Source: Gemmatimonadota bacterium (lineage in GTDB: Bacteria > Latescibacterota > UBA2968 > UBA8231). Taken from it: 43,286 nucleotides of DNA. Shown here one piece after another: positions 34,337 through 42,373 of this stretch. Location of the stretch: contig JAPPEG010000320.1 in NCBI GenBank assembly GCA_028875345.1, positions 1 to 43,286 on the forward strand, written 5' to 3'. The translations under genes and the position numbers were made by a program. The notes below the pieces were generated by a model. It saw only the letters and a list, made by a program, of their open reading frames with translations, had not been told where the DNA came from and did no database searches. Each line of letters opens with the position of its first letter. Position 1 is the first letter of the stretch.

Positions 34337-37300
34337 TCAGTAGGCGACGCCGACGACGCGGCTGCGCCGGGCGCTGGCAAGTCCTTGCTGATCGGCTCGT
34401 CCATGCACCTGGACAATGTACAGACCCGGAGGCACGAGGGTCCCTCCGGCATCTCGCCCATCCCATTGCACCAATCGGCGTCCACCGAGCAGATTCTGCT
34501 CGAAGCGCTTCACTTCTCGGCCGGCCAGCGTCGCTATCCGCACGGTCACCGGGCGGGGTTCGAACACGCGGAACAGCGAAAAGCCGATGGTTGCCACATC
34601 GTTAATTCCGTCGCCGTTTGGGGTAAATGGGTTGGGCTGGATTTCCATATCCCGCACCAAATCGTCGGCTCCAAGTGCGCTCACTACTAGCCCGCTTCCC
34701 GGCGTCAGGGACGTCACCTCCCCTCCCCCGCCCAACTGGAACGGCAGTCCGATCGTGGCGTTCCGGCCCGCCAGCTTCAAGCGGGTGCCGTGGAGGAAGA
34801 CCTCGGCTGCGAACCGCAGGCGCACTAGGCGCGTCTGGCCAACCACTTTGCCCTGCCGACTCCTAGGCAGGCTTTCGTACGCCTCGGCCGTGAGTGGGTC
34901 GCCGCGCTGGTCGAAAGCGGTTTCTCCCGTCAACGACGTTGCCTTGCGGAAGAAGCGCACCGGACCTCTCGCCTCCGGCGCGAGACTGGCGAAGGTTTGT
35001 TCATCCACTTCCTCCAGACTCTCTCCGTCGTCTCCCGCGAGCTTTTGGAAGTAGCGGATCGCCCCTTGTTGCTGTTCGGGAAGCCTGCTGTATGCTACTT
35101 GATCCAGCAGAGTCCCTCCTTCGCTCGTTGGCACCTCTTCGCCCTCCTCGACGCGGCGATAGAATACGTTGCTTCCGTCGCCCATTGCCTGATACAAGAC
35201 CTCGGGGAACCGAACTTGCAAGGAATCTCCCCGACCGCTCAGAACGCGCAAGAGGTCCCCTGTGGCCGAGGCCAGCCCCTCCTCCACGCGATTGGCGTAC
35301 AACCGATAGGGCGCTCCCGCGGCAAATTCCCCTTCCGTGCCGAGGGCTGCGTCGATTAACTCCATGTCTAAGGCGGGCTCCGAGCGCAGTCGCAGTTCAT
35401 CGAATCCGGGACTCGGATGGGGGCGCTCCACGACCGCGGCGCTGACAAACACCGCAAAGGTGTCGCGCCTTCCCGGGACGACCTCCTGAGGCCAGATTTC
35501 CCCGGCCAGTCCAACTACCGAAGGATCGGTGTACTCCATGCGCACCGACTTGATGGCTGGCGGATCGACTCCTGCCTCGGCCTTTAGACGCGCCTCAATC
35601 TGGACGAAGCGGCGCAGGCTCGGGGAAGTGATTTCGGACCCCGGCCGGATATAGGCTTCGCTCCACTCGCTCCAGTCAGCCGTGGGAACAAAGACGGTGT
35701 CGATCGGTCCCCTGAGAAAGAAGGCGAGCGTTTTGTGCTTTTTCGCCGTGACTTCGCCGCCGCCCGAGTTGTAGTACTTGATCTGGCGCTCAACCTCGCT
35801 GCCCGTCCGAGTCCTCAACTCGACACTGGTCCCTAGAGGAGTCTCCGCCTCCCAGTTTATCGACACGAGATTGGACTGCTCGGGCACTGTTAGCGGGCCG
35901 GAGGTGAGGATCACTTCGGCGGGAGGGCCTTCTGAAAAGACCATGAACTCGCCGATCCCTGGAGTCCGGCTGATCGTGACCGTGCCGCCGGGATCGTTCT
36001 CGAGGGCGCGGAACTCGAAGAATCGCACCTGCCGGGCCGGTTCGAGGAGGTCGGCCAATTCGAGGAAGAATCCCACGCTGGAATTGATCTCGCGCTCTTG
36101 AGAGCTGATCCGCGTGAACTTCAGTCGGCCCTCTGAATCGCGTTCACCCGCGCTGCCCCGGAGCAGGTAGCCCCGGATCGAAGGCGACTGGAAGTAGCCC
36201 TGAGACATCACCCGGAACTCTTTGGCCCACACGGTCCCGCCGAGGTCGGCGATCATCATATTCTCAGTCGGGGTTTCTTCCAGCCAGTAGTTGTTTTGGT
36301 AGAAACTGGCCAATACTCCGTCAAAGGCCTGCTCCCCTCCCCCGCTGGGAAGCTGTTGGATGATCCTGCCTCCGCCCTCAATCATGTTAAAGGCCACATT
36401 GTCGCCCCAGCCCCATACATCTACTTCTGCTAGGCGAGGCAGTTCGCGCCGGAAGAACCGCTTTTCGCCGCGGCGATCTGCTGGTAATTCGAAATAGGTC
36501 GTCGAATCCACCGGCTCTCCCCGCCCCGTCTCGCTTTTCGAGAGGTATTCGATGTCGCCACGCGCCTCGACGGGCAGTGCCAGATACTCGCTCTCCGAGA
36601 TCTCTTCGGCTCTGCCTCCTTTGGTGTCGGTCACCTGAAAGCGAATCGTCTCGACGAGCTTCCCGTTCCAACTCAAACTCGCCCTAGGTTGCTCCAGCCG
36701 TTTCTCCACCAAGCCGCTCCCAGCCGGAGGCAATAGGCCGCTGGTCTGCGTCGCGTCGATGACGATCTCCCGTTGCTCCTCGTTGATGCCCGGAAGCGGT
36801 TCTAGTACCTCGAACTGAAAATTTGCATCTTCGTCCACCAGTGGAAACTGGGCGTCCTCAAAGAACACGAGCAAGCGCCGGAAAGGGTCGCCCAATTCCG
36901 CATCGACGTACTGCAAACGAAGCCGCTCCACCGGAACCGTCCGACCCAGCGAGATTTCCACCCACCAGTCTTCTATGGGATCGTTGAGATCTGGCTCCCA
37001 GAAGGTCGTTGGATCTCCATCCAAGAGATTAGGCGCTAGTTCTAAATTAGAGCCGGCCCTGCTGGGGCCGGGACGGAGGAAATGATCGAAAACAGGATTG
37101 CCGGCGGTGTCCTCCTTGAAGTTGCCCTTCACATCGACGGATCGAGTGCTATCCAGATTCATCACCCGAGGTTTGTCTGAGCTAATATCTACTTGTCGCC
37201 TGAAGGAGCGATCATCTAGGAGATTATAGACGGAGCGAAAGTCCCGGACCTGTACCGTCCCGCTGCTGTCTAGCCGCACCAAGTGGGTGGGCATTTTCCA

Positions 37301-37462
37301 GGTCTGCCAGTGCTCTGGGCGGCCCACGACGAGCTTGTTGCCCCGCAGATCGAATCCTTCTGCCGTTTGGGCTTGCACCGGTTTTAGAGTCAGCCCTCCT
37401 CCAAACCACAAGACCGGACCTGCCGCGACAAACCAGACCAGAATTTTACGGGGAGTCTTCAT
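34337..37462 (-). CDS. Large discoidin/FlgD-Ig surface protein with novel short repeats (A)
   Basis: This is a 1041-residue protein with a signal peptide (residues 1-31, AQ/T or VQA/Q). Residues ~140-200 are discoidin-like ('LLDGDPTTFWEPDLND', then 'WWVEISLGRTVPVERLRL'). A second such region lies near 380-420. The family block 'VELRTRTGSEVE' and 'DWSEWSEAYIRPG' spans ~547-608. Two clusters (residues ~288-340 and ~765-878) carry a short repeat of consensus Y-x-x-L-P-x-x-x-R/Q-G-x-x-x-Y/F-F/L that I do not recognise. The C-terminal FlgD-Ig domain starts at 'NPFTPNGDGIND' (~944) and the protein ends GVAY. GGAGG lies 11 nt before the ATG, inside the end of the upstream gene; only 3 nt separate the two genes. 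Confidence 0.8.
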   Translation of the reverse strand: MKTPRKILVWFVAAGPVLWFGGGLTLKPVQAQTAEGFDLRGNKLVVGRPEHWQTWKMPTHLVRLDSSGTVQVRDFRSVYNLLDDRSFRRQVDISSDKPRVMNLDSTRSVDVKGNFKEDTAGNPVFDHFLRPGPSRAGSNLELAPNLLDGDPTTFWEPDLNDPIEDWWVEISLGRTVPVERLRLQYVDAELGDPFRRLLVFFEDAQFPLVDEDANFQFEVLEPLPGINEEQREIVIDATQTSGLLPPAGSGLVEKRLEQPRASLSWNGKLVETIRFQVTDTKGGRAEEISESEYLALPVEARGDIEYLSKSETGRGEPVDSTTYFELPADRRGEKRFFRRELPRLAEVDVWGWGDNVAFNMIEGGGRIIQQLPSGGGEQAFDGVLASFYQNNYWLEETPTENMMIADLGGTVWAKEFRVMSQGYFQSPSIRGYLLRGSAGERDSEGRLKFTRISSQEREINSSVGFFLELADLLEPARQVRFFEFRALENDPGGTVTISRTPGIGEFMVFSEGPPAEVILTSGPLTVPEQSNLVSINWEAETPLGTSVELRTRTGSEVERQIKYYNSGGGEVTAKKHKTLAFFLRGPIDTVFVPTADWSEWSEAYIRPGSEITSPSLRRFVQIEARLKAEAGVDPPAIKSVRMEYTDPSVVGLAGEIWPQEVVPGRRDTFAVFVSAAVVERPHPSPGFDELRLRSEPALDMELIDAALGTEGEFAAGAPYRLYANRVEEGLASATGDLLRVLSGRGDSLQVRFPEVLYQAMGDGSNVFYRRVEEGEEVPTSEGGTLLDQVAYSRLPEQQQGAIRYFQKLAGDDGESLEEVDEQTFASLAPEARGPVRFFRKATSLTGETAFDQRGDPLTAEAYESLPRSRQGKVVGQTRLVRLRFAAEVFLHGTRLKLAGRNATIGLPFQLGGGGEVTSLTPGSGLVVSALGADDLVRDMEIQPNPFTPNGDGINDVATIGFSLFRVFEPRPVTVRIATLAGREVKRFEQNLLGGRRLVQWDGRDAGGTLVPPGLYIVQVHGRADQQGLASARRSRVVGVAY

Positions 37463-37465
37463 CCT

Positions 37466-39115
37466 CTACAATTCCTCCGCATCCGCTTCACCAACAGGAA
37501 GGTCGTAGAGCGTTATTGGGTTTTGGTGTTGTTCCCTGAGCTTGCGAATAAGGCCCGCCATGGCTTCGTCCGTTCTCGCCTTGAGTAGCAACCGGCGCGC
37601 TTCTGGGCGGGCTTTGTCATACGGCTGGACTTCCGGCTCTAGGTGCCCTAGCACCTCAAAGACCGCAAAGCCGTCCCCAACGGGCACCGGGCCTACGACA
37701 TCGCCCGTCTCGGCGCCGAACGCCCCCGCGACCAACTCCGGAAAGTGCGCCTCGTGAATGCGGAAAAATCGCCGGATTCCCTGCAACCGGGGGTGGACGT
37801 GGCGGGCGACCAACGGGCGTTTGAGGAGGGCGGCGAGTTCTGCTCCCGCATCGATCTCCTCGCGCAAGTCCCGTGCCTGTTCCCAAGTATCCACATAGAG
37901 ACGCCGGATGACGACGGACTCTGGCACCCGGAACTGTCCCTCATTGCGGTCGTAATATGCGCGGATGTCTTCTTCCTCCATGGGACCGCTCTCTGCCGCG
38001 GCCTGCTCCTCAAGAGCTTTTAGCATCAACTGTTGTTGCTTCTTCTCGGCAAATTCTTGGAACTCGGGCTCTTTATCCCACGCTTGGCTACGGGCCGCCG
38101 CTGCGAACAGATAGATTGGCAGCACCTCGGAGCTTGCCAACTGCATCACGTGGCCGCTGTCCCTCAAGGCACTGCGGAAGCCAATGCGCAGCAATGCGGT
38201 CAAAAAGTCGCGCACGGTCAGCGAGTCTCCGTCGAAGTCGCACAGCACCCGGGCACCCAAAGGCTCCTCTAGGCTCTGGGGAGCGACACCCGCGCCGCCG
38301 AGTGCGAGAGCGGCTTCCATTCCTTCCGGCCTCACGCGAAGCGCTAACTGGTGGGCGAGTTGCTCGTACTCTTGGTGGCTTTGCCGGCTCCGGTGTTCCC
38401 TAAGAGTACGTTCGTGCACCAACTCCCACACATCCGCCAAGGGCCGCGAGCGCGTGTTCTCAAACTGGTAGATCTGCCACGCCCCGCCCAAGTCGGCGAC
38501 AGGAGCAAGACGCCTATCTTGGATAGAGAAGAACACTTCCTCTGGTATGCGGTAGCGCGCTAGGGCCTCGCGGCCGATCCAGCCGACGGTCCCATCCCCT
38601 AGCGCAAGCGAATCCATCTCTCCGTACGAATGCGCCACCTCAGCTAACTCCGCTCCAGAACGAACGCGCCCGAGGGCTTCCGCCAGCAGGTCTTCGTCGG
38701 CGACGATGAGCCGAGTGAGGAGGCGCTCCTTATCGAAGCCTAGGCGGAGAAAGGTCCGCTCTACATCGTCTGCGGAAACTGCGATATCCGCGATCCCGCT
38801 CCGCTCTCTGTATAGCTGCGCCAGCCAACGGCGTTCTTGGTGGGCTAGCTCGCGCTGAATCTCGGCATCGGTAGCCAACCCTCGTCGGCGAGCTTCCGCG
38901 AGAGTGAGGTGGTGGTCGATAAGGGACCAGACGTGATCCTCGATAGCGACGCGGCCGGTATCTTGGCTGCGTAGCCCTTGGGGCAGTCGCTCTACAAACC
39001 GCTCCACCTGCGACAGCGAGATTTCGGCGTCGCCGACTCGGGCAACGACCGGATCCTCTTGCCCGCAGGCGACCACTGAGACGGCTATTAGGACGAGGAC
39101 GATTCTTGGCTTCAT
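37466..39115 (-). CDS. SurA/PrsA-like double-parvulin peptidyl-prolyl isomerase lipoprotein
   Basis: This is a 549-residue protein with a lipobox 'VVAC' (Cys17). Residues ~20-125 form a SurA-like N-terminal chaperone domain ('VARVGDAEISLSQVERFV', 'LIDHHLTLAEARRRGLATD'). A first parvulin-like domain (~130-222) contains 'DGTVGWIGREAL' and 'IPEEVFFSI'. A second (~395-500) contains 'LVAGAFGAETGDVVGPVPVG' and 'GFAVFEVLGHLEPE'. Between and after them are helical segments. SurA-type proteins escort outer-membrane proteins through the periplasm, and this one heads an operon rich in predicted outer-membrane and surface proteins, so it is probably a dedicated chaperone. No Shine-Dalgarno precedes the ATG; its 5' leader is AT-rich. 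The next gene starts 3 nt after its stop. Confidence 0.82.
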   Translation of the reverse strand: MKPRIVLVLIAVSVVACGQEDPVVARVGDAEISLSQVERFVERLPQGLRSQDTGRVAIEDHVWSLIDHHLTLAEARRRGLATDAEIQRELAHQERRWLAQLYRERSGIADIAVSADDVERTFLRLGFDKERLLTRLIVADEDLLAEALGRVRSGAELAEVAHSYGEMDSLALGDGTVGWIGREALARYRIPEEVFFSIQDRRLAPVADLGGAWQIYQFENTRSRPLADVWELVHERTLREHRSRQSHQEYEQLAHQLALRVRPEGMEAALALGGAGVAPQSLEEPLGARVLCDFDGDSLTVRDFLTALLRIGFRSALRDSGHVMQLASSEVLPIYLFAAAARSQAWDKEPEFQEFAEKKQQQLMLKALEEQAAAESGPMEEEDIRAYYDRNEGQFRVPESVVIRRLYVDTWEQARDLREEIDAGAELAALLKRPLVARHVHPRLQGIRRFFRIHEAHFPELVAGAFGAETGDVVGPVPVGDGFAVFEVLGHLEPEVQPYDKARPEARRLLLKARTDEAMAGLIRKLREQHQNPITLYDLPVGEADAEEL

Positions 39116-39192
39116 ATAGTTCGTAAGTATTTATTTTTTAGCAGTTTGTGAATGTAAAAATCCTATCGCCATAAATCTTTATTTATCAACAA

Positions 39193-39222
39193 CTTATAAA
39201 AATTATCTAAAGTGTTGGTCAA
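39193..39222 (-). promoter_or_regulatory. Candidate sigma70 promoter P1 of the surface-protein operon
   Basis: On the minus strand, TTGACC (39222-39217) and TATAAG (39198-39193) are separated by 18 bp, each one mismatch from consensus. Transcription would begin near 39186, giving a leader of about 70 nt before the ATG at 39115. The hexamers lie in the most AT-rich stretch of the window. Confidence 0.5.
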
Positions 39223-39250
39223 GATAATGTTTACAAGCTAAGTCCGTCAA
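39221..39250 (-). promoter_or_regulatory. Candidate tandem promoter P2
   Basis: On the minus strand, TTGACG (39250-39245) is followed 18 bp later by TATCTT (39226-39221), just upstream of and touching P1. The -35 is good and the -10 mediocre. The two pairs have the same spacing. Confidence 0.3.
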
Positions 39251-39305
39251 GTAATTTAAGCTCTCCGAGGCTCTATTGTTCGGCAGGCAAATTTATCGCA
39301 TGACC

Positions 39306-41024
39306 TTAGCGTGGCCCGCCGGTAGTAGCCTCTAGCACAAACAGCGTTTGGTCCGTCTCGACGTTCACCAGATGCTGCACGCCCCCGGCCGGCCAACGCA
39401 CCACGACAGAATCCACTGCGGCGTGCGACCCGAGGCCAAAGTGGAGCCGCAGTTCGCTGTGACTCAGGTAGCTTTCGGCCCCCCGTACTTCCCGGCACTG
39501 TCTCAGCTCTCCAGCCCGAACACAGACCTGTGCGCCAATTCCATCCCGGTTGCTCGATTGCCCTTGCAGCTTCACCCCGAGCCAGTGATGCTCATTTCCC
39601 CCTTCGTTGCGCAATAGGGAAAGCCGTTCGCCGATATTAGACACTAGCAGATCGACAGCGCCGTCTGCATTCCAGTCTGCTACTGCACTCCCCCGGCTCA
39701 CTCGAACTTGGGCCATCCCCGGCCCAGATTCAGCGCCCACTTCGACGAACCGACTTTCTCCACCCTTGGCTGCGCCGTTGTTGTGGAACAGCAGATTGCG
39801 CTGTGGATAGGAGGTGGAGGGGTCGAAACGCTCGACGTTATCCAAGACGTGCCCGTTGGCGACGAATAGGTCGAGCCATCCATCGCTGTCGAAGTCCAAA
39901 AAGGCAATCCCAAACCCGAGGAAGGGGAGCGTCACCCACCCGGTCCCCGAGCTATACGTGGCGTTGGCAAAGAAACCCATCCCCGTGTTTTGATAGAGAT
40001 CGTTTGGCTCTCCTTGGAAATTGGTGACTGCGAGGTCTGGAAAGCCGTTGTTGTCGTAGTCGCCGAAATCAACTCCCATGCCGGCCTCGGCCTGCCCCGA
40101 TAGTCCGTAGGCCGTCCCCGAGGCCGCTCCCACTTCCTCAAAGCTCCCATCCCCTCGGTTGTGGTAGAGGAAGTTGGGATTTCCGTCGTTGGCGACGTAG
40201 AGGTCGGGCCAACCGTCGAGGTTGTAGTCGCCGAATACAACCCCCAGTCCCCTGCCGGCCATAGCGTCTGTGGCCACCCGATCAGTGATGTCGGCAAACT
40301 GCCCATTTTCGTTGCGCAGCAGGCGATCTGGACTTGCGGGAAAGCTGGACGGTCGCGGATAGGCTGCGGGCAACTCTTCGCCCGCTACCCGCGCCAGTGA
40401 TAGGTCGGCGAGGTAGGGAGCCATCTCTCCAGTCTGACGCTCGGGATCGAACTCGACGTAGTGGACCACATACAGGTCTAAGTCGCCGTCCAGATCGATG
40501 TCGCCGAAAGCAGCGCCCGTGCTCCACAGGCTGTCGGCGAGTCCGGCCTCATCGAACTGGCCGTTCCCGTTGTTGCGGTAGAAGGCATCGAAGCCGTAGT
40601 TGGTGACGAGGAGGTCTGGGTCGCCGTCGTTGTCGCAATCGCCGACCGCACAGCCCATGCCAATTCCGCCGTGGTCCACCCCCACCGCAGCACCCACTTC
40701 GGCAAAACGCCCTGCGGCAGTCTGGCGAAAGAGGGCGTTGACGGGTGCCTTGCCGGAGGTTTTGGGCGGCGGGACTACGGGAGCGCCGTTGACGGCATAG
40801 ACATCGAGCCGACCGTCTCCGTCGAAGTCGAGAACGCAGACCCCCCCTCCCATCGTCTCGGGTAGGTAGTGGCCTCCCCAAGCCCCAGTCTCGTGGTGAA
40901 ATACCAAGCCCGTCTCCTCGGCCACATCCACGAAGCGAACAGGCGTCGGCTCCGTTGCGCCGAGTGGACTGGCGATGATGTAGAGCACGATGATCGGCCC
41001 GATCCTTTCCCGCACTCGGGTCAT
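39306..41024 (-). CDS. CRTAC1-family FG-GAP/ASPIC-UnbV surface protein
   Basis: This is a 572-residue protein with a hydrophobic N-terminal signal (about residues 1-23). 'FVDVAEETGLVFHHETGAWGGHYLPE' is the usual CRTAC1 start, here in two conserved pieces (FVDVAEETGL and HYLPETMGGG). Seven calcium-loop blades follow ('DFDGDGRLD', 'DCDNDGDPD', 'DIDLDGDLD', 'DYNLDGWPD', 'DYDNNGFPD', 'DFDSDGWLD', 'DWNADGAVD'). The C-terminal ASPIC/UnbV domain shows 'SNRDGIGAQV', 'LSHSELRLHFGLG' and 'VVRWPAGGVQHL'. These proteins are extracellular, with no well-established activity. It overlaps the upstream TPR gene by 4 nt (ATGA) and ends the operon; no clear terminator was found in the AT-rich gap after it. Confidence 0.88.
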   Translation of the reverse strand: MTRVRERIGPIIVLYIIASPLGATEPTPVRFVDVAEETGLVFHHETGAWGGHYLPETMGGGVCVLDFDGDGRLDVYAVNGAPVVPPPKTSGKAPVNALFRQTAAGRFAEVGAAVGVDHGGIGMGCAVGDCDNDGDPDLLVTNYGFDAFYRNNGNGQFDEAGLADSLWSTGAAFGDIDLDGDLDLYVVHYVEFDPERQTGEMAPYLADLSLARVAGEELPAAYPRPSSFPASPDRLLRNENGQFADITDRVATDAMAGRGLGVVFGDYNLDGWPDLYVANDGNPNFLYHNRGDGSFEEVGAASGTAYGLSGQAEAGMGVDFGDYDNNGFPDLAVTNFQGEPNDLYQNTGMGFFANATYSSGTGWVTLPFLGFGIAFLDFDSDGWLDLFVANGHVLDNVERFDPSTSYPQRNLLFHNNGAAKGGESRFVEVGAESGPGMAQVRVSRGSAVADWNADGAVDLLVSNIGERLSLLRNEGGNEHHWLGVKLQGQSSNRDGIGAQVCVRAGELRQCREVRGAESYLSHSELRLHFGLGSHAAVDSVVVRWPAGGVQHLVNVETDQTLFVLEATTGGPR

Positions 41025-42373
41025 CGCGGTCTGCTCTCTAGCGCTCGCTCGGCCCGCTCAATTTTGGCGGCTAGCGCTGTATCGCTAGGCGTTTTCTCCG
41101 CAGTGCGACGCCAGTTCTCTAGCGCCTTCTCCAGGGCCCCGTCTAAGAAATACGCGTCTCCGAGTATCTCCCTTGCACCGTGAAATGTAGAGTCGATCGC
41201 CAGAGCCTTTGCTGCCGCCCGGCGAGCCTGCTCGGCCTGTCCCAGATCGCGGTAGGCCCGCGCTAGGTTGGCCCAGAGAGGAGCCTGCTTAGAAGCGTCG
41301 CGAGCAGCGGCCTCAAATTGCGCGACGGCCTTTGCATGGCGGCCTCTGGCGTGGTAGATCAGCCCTAGGTTGTTGTGCGCCGTGGCCAAGGTCGAGTCGC
41401 GCGCGAGGGCCTCCACAAAGAGAATCTCGGCTTGCTCCAACTCTCCCACGGACATCGCAAGGGTTCCGAGGCCCTTGTAGGCGCGCCCGTATGAAGGATC
41501 CGTTTCCAAGGCGCGCCCGTACGCCTGCTGCGCCAACTTCAACCGTCCCATGCGGGCGTAAGCCACCCCCAAGTTGAAATGCGACTGGGGACGATTCGGA
41601 TGGCGCGTGGCGGCGTCGCGCAGAGGGCGGAGTTCCTCCTCTTCTTGGCGTATCCTCTCCGCCCCCTTAAGGATCAGCCGGGCGCTGTCGGCCTTGCCTT
41701 GACGGGCCATTGCTTGCCCTAACCCCACTAGGGTTTGGGGGTCGTACGGGGACCAACGCGCTGCTTCTTGGAGGGATTTCTGAGCGCGCTTTAGGTTGCC
41801 TTGCTGCAGATAGGTTAGGCCCAGTTGGCGGTGGGCTTCGGCCGATGGTATTCGCTCCAGTAGGCTGGCGTATATCACGGCGGCGCTGTCTAGTTCGCCC
41901 TCGCGCTGATGTACAAGCCCCAAGGTATAGCGAGCCCTCTCGTGGTCGGGATCGAGTTTTAGGCTTTGCTGCAACAGTGCCTTGGCCTCCATCGCCTTCC
42001 CCTGCTTTTCGTAGAGAAGCCAGCCGAGTCTAGCTAGGGGGTCCGCTAGGGTTGGGTCCAGCTCTGCTGCTCTGCGGAAGCGGTCCTCGGCCTCTGCAAA
42101 GTTGCTGAGTTCCACTAGGGCTGCGCCGAGCAAATTGTTGAGTTGGGCGTGATTCGGGGCGACCTCTAAGGCTTCCCTGAGAATTCGTTCCGCTTCTTCG
42201 GGCTGACGGACATTGAGCAGATTGTGCGCCTTGTCGATGACGGCAGCCGCGGCAAGGGGGGGCGTTTCAACCTCCGTAGTCTGAGGTGCGGGCTGTTCTT
42301 CTTGGTAGCCGCAGCCCTCGACGAGAATCACTTTGAGTAACAGTAAGGTGCCTAGCGGGAGCCGTCGCTTCAT
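41021..42373 (-). CDS. TPR-repeat lipoprotein
   Basis: This is a 450-residue protein. A basic, hydrophobic signal leads to a likely lipobox at Cys21 ('LVEGC', with an atypical Glu at -2). From about residue 45 to the end it is almost entirely tetratricopeptide repeats, with recurring A-x-x-x-L-x-x-A-L-x-x-x-P spacing ('AERILREALEVAPNHAQLNN', 'ALLQQSLKLDPDHERARYTL', 'AYGRALETDPSYGRAYKGLG'). It probably sits in the periplasm or on the inner face of the outer membrane as a protein-binding scaffold. It overlaps both neighbouring CRTAC1 genes by 4-nt ATGA junctions, so the three products are made in fixed order and probably act together. Confidence 0.87.
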   Translation of the reverse strand: MKRRLPLGTLLLLKVILVEGCGYQEEQPAPQTTEVETPPLAAAAVIDKAHNLLNVRQPEEAERILREALEVAPNHAQLNNLLGAALVELSNFAEAEDRFRRAAELDPTLADPLARLGWLLYEKQGKAMEAKALLQQSLKLDPDHERARYTLGLVHQREGELDSAAVIYASLLERIPSAEAHRQLGLTYLQQGNLKRAQKSLQEAARWSPYDPQTLVGLGQAMARQGKADSARLILKGAERIRQEEEELRPLRDAATRHPNRPQSHFNLGVAYARMGRLKLAQQAYGRALETDPSYGRAYKGLGTLAMSVGELEQAEILFVEALARDSTLATAHNNLGLIYHARGRHAKAVAQFEAAARDASKQAPLWANLARAYRDLGQAEQARRAAAKALAIDSTFHGAREILGDAYFLDGALEKALENWRRTAEKTPSDTALAAKIERAERALESRPR

